Shown here: one piece after another, positions 8,646 through 14,162 of the stretch | Layout of the letters: each line of letters starts with the position of its first letter | Position numbering within the stretch: the stretch's first letter is position 1 | Origin: Prosthecobacter debontii | GTDB taxonomy: Bacteria > Verrucomicrobiota > Verrucomicrobiia > Verrucomicrobiales > Akkermansiaceae | Assembly (NCBI GenBank): GCA_945885485.1 | Contig: CAMCYT010000015.1 | Coordinates: 1 to 21,418, forward strand | Reading direction: 5' to 3' | Length of the DNA: 21,418 nt | Position numbers and translations under genes: made by a program | The notes under the pieces: model-generated | What the model saw: the letters and a program-made list of their open reading frames with translations, nothing else | Database searches by the model: none | What the model was told of the DNA's origin: nothing

Positions 8646-9998
8646 ATGGAAGATCGTTACGAAATTTTAGGAAAAATTGCACAGGGAGGTCTGGGCTCAG
8701 TTTACAAAGCTCGGGACGTCCGCATGAGCCGCGATGTTGCGATTAAACGCATACTCATAGGTGACACTTCCATCACCGACGAGGCAACCCGCCAACTTAT
8801 CAAAGAAGCTAGCGCTCTTGCATCCTTACAACATCCAAACATCGTTACCATTTACGATGTTGGCAAAGACGAAGAAGGTCCTTTCGTCGTCATGGAATTA
8901 CTCACCGGCCAGACCCTTGAGGAAATCATCACCAAGGCTTCTTTCACTTGGACAGATTTTCGCGAACTTGCCATGCAATCTTTAGAGGCTCTCATCGCCG
9001 CCCAAGAACTGCACATCGTCCACCGCGATATCAAACCCGGTAACATCATGCTCACTTGGCTTCCCTCAGGTAAGTTCCAAGTGAAGGTCGTTGATTTCGG
9101 CCTCGCCAAACTCTCCACCAAACCCTCCCTCCAAACCATCGACCAATCCGATGGCGTTTTCGGCTCCATCTATTTCATGGGGCCTGAACAATTCGAACGA
9201 ATTCCCATCGACCAACGCGTCGATCTCTACGCTCTCGGCTGCGTTTTCTACTACGCCCTCACCGGCACCTACGCCTTCGATGGTGAAAACGCCATCGAAG
9301 TCATGGCTTCTCACCTGCAACACCATGTCGTTCCCATCGAAAATGTCCGGGCAGGAATCCCTCTATGGGCTTGCAACTGGATCATGTGGCTTATCAATCG
9401 CCAAGCTTCAGACCGTCCTAATTCCGCACGCGAAGCGCTTCAACTCTTCATGCAAAACGATGGCGCTTACTTCACACCAGAATTAAGCCTAGGCGCCCCC
9501 ACTCCCACCGCGCCTGCGCCTACCAAACGCAGAAAATTACAAGTTCCCGGTGTCACCCCTCAACCCGAGGTCAATCCTGAACCCTCTCCATCGGTAAAAA
9601 TTGCTTCAGTTGCACAACCTTTGACACCCCCCCCAGGCTCAAAACCTAGTGTGCACCTCTCGGCATATTCCTATCAACCGCCAGAGATGCCAGCATATGA
9701 AGACCCTGTAGTAGAAATTGCTGAGCAGACTCAAGTCGACACCCAAGTTGCATCAGAAGCTGAAGTACACATTCAAAGCATATCAGTCAATAAACCCACG
9801 CGCAATGCACCCACGGCAAATCTCGCCAAATCCACTCAAGGCTCCCTCACTACAAGAACCGTTACCCAGACCAGCGGCTACACAAACCCTTACGCTCAAC
9901 CCGTTCGCCGCCCCAAAAAAGGCATGCCTGATGCCGTTAAAGTTCTAATCGGTGTCGTAATAGCCATTATCGTGATTATCATTATCGCAAACTTTTAA
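8646..9998 (+). CDS. Hanks-type Ser/Thr protein kinase with C-terminal membrane anchor
   Basis: The 450-residue protein starts straight into a protein kinase domain (residues about 5-270). It has a glycine loop GKIAQGGLGSV (9-19), the ATP-binding lysine in VAIKRI (Lys34), catalytic HRDIKPGN (126-133) and DFGLAK (150-155). The APE motif reads GPE. All residues needed for phosphotransfer look present. A Pro/Thr/Gln-rich, probably disordered linker of about 160 residues follows, and the chain ends with one hydrophobic helix (about 431-449, LIGVVIAIIVIIIIA). Almost nothing follows the helix, so the kinase is predicted to be tail-anchored in the inner membrane facing the cytoplasm, with no external sensor domain. 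The linker coding sequence holds a run of eight C (9627-9634). The ATG lies 25 bp after the parvulin gene, suggesting co-transcription. Confidence 0.93.
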   Translation: MEDRYEILGKIAQGGLGSVYKARDVRMSRDVAIKRILIGDTSITDEATRQLIKEASALASLQHPNIVTIYDVGKDEEGPFVVMELLTGQTLEEIITKASFTWTDFRELAMQSLEALIAAQELHIVHRDIKPGNIMLTWLPSGKFQVKVVDFGLAKLSTKPSLQTIDQSDGVFGSIYFMGPEQFERIPIDQRVDLYALGCVFYYALTGTYAFDGENAIEVMASHLQHHVVPIENVRAGIPLWACNWIMWLINRQASDRPNSAREALQLFMQNDGAYFTPELSLGAPTPTAPAPTKRRKLQVPGVTPQPEVNPEPSPSVKIASVAQPLTPPPGSKPSVHLSAYSYQPPEMPAYEDPVVEIAEQTQVDTQVASEAEVHIQSISVNKPTRNAPTANLAKSTQGSLTTRTVTQTSGYTNPYAQPVRRPKKGMPDAVKVLIGVVIAIIVIIIIANF

Positions 9999-10001
9999 AT
10001 A

Positions 10002-10026
10002 TTCTCAGTTAATAATGAGAAGTTTT
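10002..10026 (+). terminator. Weak hairpin after the kinase gene, possible terminator
   Basis: TTCTCA (10002-10007) and TGAGAA (10016-10021) form a perfect but AT-rich 6-bp stem with an 8-nt loop, followed by G and four T. Two other overlapping pairings lie just downstream. GTTTTCGA (10022-10029) pairs with TCGAAAAC (10058-10065), and ATCGA (10057-10061) pairs with TCGAT (10067-10071). The first hairpin sits where a terminator would be expected, but the stem is weak and the T run short. A leader structure for tyrS is an alternative. I see no T-box features. Confidence 0.3.
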
Positions 10027-10100
10027 CGAGCACGGCACCAAAATCCATCGCAACTCATCGAAAACCTCGATAAAAAGAAGATAAATAACCTCCCTTTCCC

Positions 10101-11282
10101 TTGTCCCCAGAACAACAACTCTCTCACCTCACCGCCGGAGCCGCTAAAGTCCTCTCTGAAAAAGAACTGCTAGAAAAACTCAAACTCGGCCGCCCCCTGC
10201 GCGTTAAACTAGGAGTCGATCCCACAGCACCAGATATCCACTTCGGACACACAGTTGCTATCGAAAAACTCCGCCAGTTTCAACTCCTCGGCCACCAAGC
10301 CGTTCTCCTCATCGGCGATTTCACCGCCACCATCGGAGATCCCTCAGGCCGCTCCGCCACCCGCCCTCCTCTCACCCGTGATGAAGTGCTCGTCAACGCC
10401 GCGACCTATACCGAACAGGCTTTCAAAATTCTCGACCGCAATAAAACCGAGATCGTTTACAACGGCGATTGGTTCCGCAAAATGAGCTACGAGGAAATCC
10501 TCAAACTCAACGCTCGCGTCACCCTCCAGCAAATGCTCCAGCGCGAGGACTTCCGCAACCGCCTCGACTCCGGCCAAGAAGTTCGCCTCCACGAACTTCA
10601 ATACCCAGTCATGCAAGGCTGGGACTCCGTCGAAATCCGCGCCGATGTCGAACTCGGCGGAACCGACCAACTCTTCAACATCCTCGTCGGCCGCGATATG
10701 CAGAAAGACGAGGGACAGCCGCAACAAGTGGTCATGGTCATGCCCCTGTTAGAAGGCCTCGATGGCGTCAAAAAAATGTCGAAATCCTACGGCAACTACA
10801 TCGGAGTCTCCGAGCCGCCACAGGAAATGTTTGGCAAACTAATGAGCGTTTCAGACGAACTCATGGATCGCTATTACCTTCTACTGTTAGGTAAAGCCCG
10901 TGATCCAAACGGCCACCCGATGGAAGCCAAAAAATCCTTAGCCGAACAACTCACCGCCCGCTATCACGGACAAAGTGAGGCCACCGCAGCGCGCGCCGAT
11001 TGGGATACCCGCTTCTCCAAAAAAGATCTCAACGCCGCCGAGCTCCCCGAACTCAACATTTCCGAGCTCCCCGCAGACCTCAGCGTCTTGTCCATCACCG
11101 CCCATGCATTTAAATCTGCATACAATTTGGAAAAATCCAACGGCGAGCTGCGTAAACAATTCATCCTCTCCGGATCCGTCCAACTCAATGGAGAGAAACT
11201 CACCGATCCAACATTCCAAATCTCACCCGCGCCCGGCGATACTTTGAAACTCTCAAAAAAACACGCCGTTCGTTTTATCTAA
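10101..11282 (+). CDS. tyrS: Tyrosyl-tRNA synthetase
   Basis: The 393-residue enzyme charges tRNA-Tyr with tyrosine in the cytoplasm. The class I HIGH motif appears as HFGH (47-50) after LGVDPTAPDI, and the KMSKS motif is exact (225-229). IGDPSGRS (residues about 77-84) and the region around LGGTDQLFN are typical of the bacterial TyrRS group of about 400 residues with an S4 RNA-binding domain. That domain is visible at the C-terminus (about 340-393, LRKQFILSGSVQLNGEKL). The start is TTG at 10101: an in-frame TAA lies at 10086-10088 and no ATG intervenes, while the first residues (SPEQQLSHLTAGAAKV) are what the family requires. The gene is followed after 11 bp by the DUF1080 gene. Confidence 0.96.
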   Translation: MSPEQQLSHLTAGAAKVLSEKELLEKLKLGRPLRVKLGVDPTAPDIHFGHTVAIEKLRQFQLLGHQAVLLIGDFTATIGDPSGRSATRPPLTRDEVLVNAATYTEQAFKILDRNKTEIVYNGDWFRKMSYEEILKLNARVTLQQMLQREDFRNRLDSGQEVRLHELQYPVMQGWDSVEIRADVELGGTDQLFNILVGRDMQKDEGQPQQVVMVMPLLEGLDGVKKMSKSYGNYIGVSEPPQEMFGKLMSVSDELMDRYYLLLLGKARDPNGHPMEAKKSLAEQLTARYHGQSEATAARADWDTRFSKKDLNAAELPELNISELPADLSVLSITAHAFKSAYNLEKSNGELRKQFILSGSVQLNGEKLTDPTFQISPAPGDTLKLSKKHAVRFI

Positions 11283-11293
11283 CAAAAAAAACT

Positions 11294-11992
11294 ATGAAAC
11301 ATATCCTCCTCCTCGCAGCACTCACCCTCCCCGCCCTCGGCGGCGAAACCCAACTCTTCAACGGCAAAGACCTCACCGGTTGGGAAGGCGATGCTAAATT
11401 CTGGTCCGTCGTTGACGGCGCTCTCACCGCAAAATCAACTCTAGAAAATCCCGTCCCTCACAACACTTTCATCACTTGGAAAGGCGGCGAGCCCTCCGAT
11501 TTCACCCTCACCCTGAAATACAAAATGACCCCGGGTGATGACAAAAAATACACCAACAGCGGCGTCCAATATCGCAGCAAAGTCATCGACGCCGCAAAAT
11601 TCATCGTCGGCGGATACCAAGCAGATTTCGAATACGGCGAACAACACAGCGGCATCCTCTACGAAGAAAAAGGTCGCGGCATCCTGGCCAAACGAGGCGA
11701 ACAAGTCGTCATCAAACAAGGCGAAAAGCCTGAAAAGCCAAAACTCGAAGTCACCGGCAAAACCGGCGAATCCAAAGAAATCCAGGCAGCCATCAAAAAA
11801 GACGACTGGAACGAATACAAAATCGTCGCTCAAGGAAATCGCGTCCAACAATACATCAACGGCAAACTCACCGTAGACGTCACCGACGAAACCGCTGAAG
11901 CACCAAAAAGCGGCGTCATCGCGCTACAAATGCACCAAGGCGCTCCGATGCAAGTGCAGTTCAAAGACATCGTCCTCACCACCAAAGACTGA
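11294..11992 (+). CDS. Secreted DUF1080 (3-keto-disaccharide hydrolase-like) protein
   Basis: This 232-residue protein has a signal peptide (MKHILLLAALTLPALG) followed immediately by LFNGKDLTGWEG, the start of the DUF1080 family. This is a concanavalin-like beta-sandwich fold very abundant in Verrucomicrobiota and Planctomycetota. The motifs FTLTLKYKM, NSGVQYRSK and WNEYKIVAQGNRVQQYINGK are in the expected order. The length is that of a single-domain member. Some family members hydrolyse 3-keto-glycosides, and others may only bind sugars; I cannot tell which this is. The start codon lies 11 bp after tyrS, so the two may share a transcript although their functions are unrelated. Confidence in the family is high and in the reaction low. 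Confidence 0.92.
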   Translation: MKHILLLAALTLPALGGETQLFNGKDLTGWEGDAKFWSVVDGALTAKSTLENPVPHNTFITWKGGEPSDFTLTLKYKMTPGDDKKYTNSGVQYRSKVIDAAKFIVGGYQADFEYGEQHSGILYEEKGRGILAKRGEQVVIKQGEKPEKPKLEVTGKTGESKEIQAAIKKDDWNEYKIVAQGNRVQQYINGKLTVDVTDETAEAPKSGVIALQMHQGAPMQVQFKDIVLTTKD

Positions 11993-12004
11993 TATCTCCT
12001 CGAC

Positions 12005-12031
12005 CATGGTGCAAAAACCATGACTTGCACC
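12005..12031 (+). other. Competing hairpins between the DUF1080 gene and tRNA-Arg
   Basis: CATGGT (12005-12010) pairs with ACCATG (12017-12022). Alternatively GGTGCAA (12008-12014) pairs with TTGCACC (12025-12031). Both stems are perfect and mutually exclusive. The second uses the same GGTGCA/TGCACC words as the hairpins in the repeats behind the tRNA. It could end the DUF1080 transcript, but no U-tract follows. TTGCAC at 12025-12030 could also be a -35 box for the tRNA gene, with only a poor -10 match downstream. Confidence 0.3.
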
Positions 12032-12071
12032 TCCCAGTTTCCCCTGCTAACCACTGCCCCCGTCCAACGAC

Positions 12072-12145
12072 GCACCCGTAGCTCAGATGGATAGAGCATC
12101 CGCCTTCTAAGCGGACGGTCACTGGTTCGAATCCAGTCGGGTGCA
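12072..12145 (+). tRNA. tRNA-Arg (anticodon UCU)
   Basis: The 74-nt cloverleaf is complete. The acceptor stem pairs GCACCCG (12072-12078) with CGGGTGC (12138-12144), and the discriminator base is A. The D-arm is GCTC/GAGC. The anticodon stem TCCGC/GCGGA encloses the loop CTTCTAA, which gives anticodon UCU for AGA codons. The T-arm ACTGG/CCAGT encloses TTCGAAT. CCA is not encoded, since TTT follows. The last 16 bases are repeated three more times downstream. Confidence 0.97.
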
Positions 12146-12378
12146 TTTATGCACCTTTATCAATCAGCCGGAGGCTGCAAACCGGATGGAGGCATGGGCC
12201 TCAATCCAGTCGGGTGCATTTATGCACCTTTATCAATCAGCCGGAGGCTGCAAACCGGATGGGCGATGGAGCCAATCCAGTCGGGTGCACATTTTGCACC
12301 CGTATTATTCAATCAGCCAGAGGGTGCAAACCGGATGGAGGCATGGGCCTCAACCCAGTCGGGTGCACATTTTGCACC
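12130..12378 (+). repeat. Tandem repeat built from the 3' end of tRNA-Arg (three full units plus a partial one)
   Basis: Units start at 12130 (inside the tRNA), 12203, 12274 and 12352, with lengths 73, 71 and 78 bp, and the last is cut off near 12378. Each begins with the tRNA 3' end AATCCAGTCGGGTGCA (AACCCAG in the fourth). Units 1 and 2 are identical over their first 60 bp. Every unit places GGTGCA opposite TGCACC around a short loop, TTTA in units 1-2 and CATTT in units 3-4. GAGGC/GCCTC forms a second hairpin in units 1 and 3, and CAGCC/GGCTG another in units 1 and 2. Unit lengths are not multiples of three and reading frames shift, so it is unlikely to code for protein. Confidence 0.93.
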
Positions 12379-12432
12379 ATCCAGAGTACGGTTAAGTGAC
12401 AATTTCGACACAATTTACCTGTTGAGAGGAAT

Positions 12433-12510
12433 ATGAAAATTGAGATTTTTGCCGTCGTTCTAGGCGAGAGTTTTTATAGCACGCAATATGCATTTCATTT
12501 TCCAAACTAG
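12433..12510 (+). CDS. Possible leader peptide (25 codons) overlapping the TpsB start
   Basis: ATG at 12433 is preceded by GAGAGGA at a good distance, the clearest Shine-Dalgarno sequence seen near any start in this window. The frame runs 25 codons (MKIEIFAVVLGESF at its N-terminus) and stops at TAG 12508-12510. It therefore passes through the TpsB start codon at 12488 in a different frame. TpsB itself lacks a ribosome binding site, so ribosomes from this short frame could deliver translation to it. It could also be chance; the peptide has no recognisable features. Confidence 0.3.
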   Translation: MKIEIFAVVLGESFYSTQYAFHFPN

Positions 12511-14131
12511 CAACAACCTCCGAAATACTTTTTTAGTTAGCGCGTGCCTTATTGCTATAGCGGGAAAATCGCTTGCGCAGAATTCAGAGGTGACGACAAC
12601 ATCACCTGATCTAGCAAAGCCCGGATCACCCGAAAATCCGATTTTCTACATCCAAGAATACCGAGTCAAAGGCGCTACCAAGATTAGCAAATTAGAAGTC
12701 GAAGAATCTGTCTACCCATACCTCGGCCCTGCGCGTACAGCTGACGATGTAGAAAAGGCAAGACAGAGTCTTGAGCAGGCCTACCACAAAAAAGGCTACC
12801 AGACCGTCTCTGTCCTTATTCCTCAACAGAATCCGCGCCACGGAATCATCATTCTAGAAATCGTAGAAGGGACTGTAGGTCGTCTCCGCGTGAACGGCGC
12901 AAATTGGTTTCTCCCAAGCAAAATCAAAGCAGCTTCCCCGTCCATGGCAGAGGGAGGAGTGCCGAACATGAATGATGTCCAGAGAGATATACTTGCTCTC
13001 AATCGCCTTTCTGACCGCCGTGTCACTCCAGAACTCAGGCCTGGCTCTGTCCCCGGCACCTTCGATATCGATCTAAACGTCGAAGACAAGATGCCTCTTC
13101 ACGGCTCAGTTGAACTCAACAATCGATATAGCCCTAACACCTCAGAACTGCGCCTGAACGCGGGTATTTCTTATGCAAACCTCTTCCAACTCGGACACAC
13201 CATCGGCTTCAGCGGACAGATGGCTCCAGAAAACCTCGATGACGCTCTGGTCTATTCCGGATATTATCTAGCCCGAGTCTCTGATAAACTAAGTCTGCTT
13301 TTCTCCGCAGTAAGACAAGACAGTGATGTTTCCACGCTTGGTGGTGGATCTGTAGTCGGCAAGGGCGAGATCTTCACTTTACGCGCTCTTTTCGACATGC
13401 CTTCGGCAGATGGTTTCTATCAGTCTTTCGGTATCGGTCTGGATTGGAAAAGCTTTGGTGAAGATCTCATTATTGGAGCTGGGAGTATTTCCGCCCCGAT
13501 TGAATACTATCCACTCAGTGCAAATTACGGTGCCACATGGCTCCATGGCGAAGATGCATTCACCGATTTCAATAGCTCACTCCTCTTCAATCTCCGCGGC
13601 CTTGGCTCTGATCGCGCAGCCTACGGCGAGAAACGCTTCGGAGCAAACGGCAACTTCGTCGTCCTTAAAAGCGACCTATCCCACACCCACGATTTAAAGG
13701 ATGACTCGCAGCTCTTCGTGAAAATTCAAAGCCAACTCTCAGATAAACCTCTCATCAATACGGAACAATACAGCGGCGGCGGACTCTCCACCGCACGCGG
13801 CTATTTCGAAAGCACTGCACTTGGCGACAACGCCCTATTCCTTACCGGAGAATATCGCACCAAATCCCTTTTTGGGAAATCCACAAAGCAACAGCCACTC
13901 GCAAATGAGCTACGCTTCCACACCTTTGTCGATGCTGGCACACTCTACATCTACGATGCCCTTCCAGGCCAAGCCTCCAGCACCCAACTTCTCAGCACAG
14001 GAGTCGGTGGCAGGCTTCGATACAAAAAAGTTTTCAATTCATCCCTCGATGTCGCCTTCCCTCTAAATTCCGTCCCCCCTGTCAAACAAGGTGACATTCG
14101 TGTCACATTTCGCGGCTGGATCGAATTTTAA
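12488..14131 (+). CDS. Two-partner secretion outer-membrane transporter (TpsB; FhaC/ShlB/HecB type)
   Basis: The 547-residue protein carries a signal peptide (about 31 residues, ending KSLAQ), then a POTRA domain of the ShlB type (about 52-137). That domain runs from YIQEYRVKGATKIS to GYQTVSVLIPQQNP and ILEIVEGTVGRLRV. A second POTRA follows to about residue 210. The rest is a beta barrel of the Omp85/TpsB class. It contains the conserved loop motif as ARGY (436-439), equivalent to VRGY of FhaC, and ends in Phe after RGWIEF, a normal outer-membrane insertion signal. Length matches the family. TpsB proteins recognise the TPS domain of their exoprotein in the periplasm and pass it across the outer membrane; the exoprotein lies at the far end of this gene array. 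The start has no Shine-Dalgarno sequence. Confidence 0.93.
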   Translation: MHFIFQTSNNLRNTFLVSACLIAIAGKSLAQNSEVTTTSPDLAKPGSPENPIFYIQEYRVKGATKISKLEVEESVYPYLGPARTADDVEKARQSLEQAYHKKGYQTVSVLIPQQNPRHGIIILEIVEGTVGRLRVNGANWFLPSKIKAASPSMAEGGVPNMNDVQRDILALNRLSDRRVTPELRPGSVPGTFDIDLNVEDKMPLHGSVELNNRYSPNTSELRLNAGISYANLFQLGHTIGFSGQMAPENLDDALVYSGYYLARVSDKLSLLFSAVRQDSDVSTLGGGSVVGKGEIFTLRALFDMPSADGFYQSFGIGLDWKSFGEDLIIGAGSISAPIEYYPLSANYGATWLHGEDAFTDFNSSLLFNLRGLGSDRAAYGEKRFGANGNFVVLKSDLSHTHDLKDDSQLFVKIQSQLSDKPLINTEQYSGGGLSTARGYFESTALGDNALFLTGEYRTKSLFGKSTKQQPLANELRFHTFVDAGTLYIYDALPGQASSTQLLSTGVGGRLRYKKVFNSSLDVAFPLNSVPPVKQGDIRVTFRGWIEF

Positions 14132-14136
14132 CACAG

Positions 14137-14156
14137 TTCATTTTCCAAATTAGTAA
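14137..14156 (+). repeat. Second copy of a 20-bp sequence also present at 12494-12513
   Basis: The 13-bp core TTCATTTTCCAAA followed by YTAGYAA occurs here, between tpsB and the exbB fusion, and at 12494-12513, at the very start of tpsB. The copies match at 18 of 20 positions, and both differences are C/T. They are direct repeats flanking the tpsB gene. They may be a shared leader element, a trace of recombination, or chance. Confidence 0.5.
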
Positions 14157-14162
14157 ATCGCC

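Noticed and set aside
9627..9634. Frameshift in the kinase gene at the run of eight C
   Set aside because: The frame continues through the run into a plausible linker and membrane helix, so the gene is intact as given; only potential slippage is noted.
10002..10100. T-box riboswitch upstream of tyrS
   Set aside because: The leader is only about 100 bp with weak short stems, and I see no conserved T-box sequence or antiterminator.
12130..12378. Integrated mobile element bounded by tRNA-derived att sites
   Set aside because: Copies of the tRNA 3' end are only 71-78 bp apart, and there is no integrase, transposase or phage gene in the window. A trace of past integration cannot be excluded but is not supported.
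12130..12378. CRISPR array
   Set aside because: The repeated unit is nearly the whole period, the 'spacers' are themselves similar, and no cas gene is present.
12141..12436. Three overlapping small ORFs (61-95 codons) across the tRNA-tail repeats
   Set aside because: Repeat units of 73, 71 and 78 bp shift the reading frame, so the peptide repeats are not kept in one frame. The sequence is better explained as tRNA-derived non-coding repeats.
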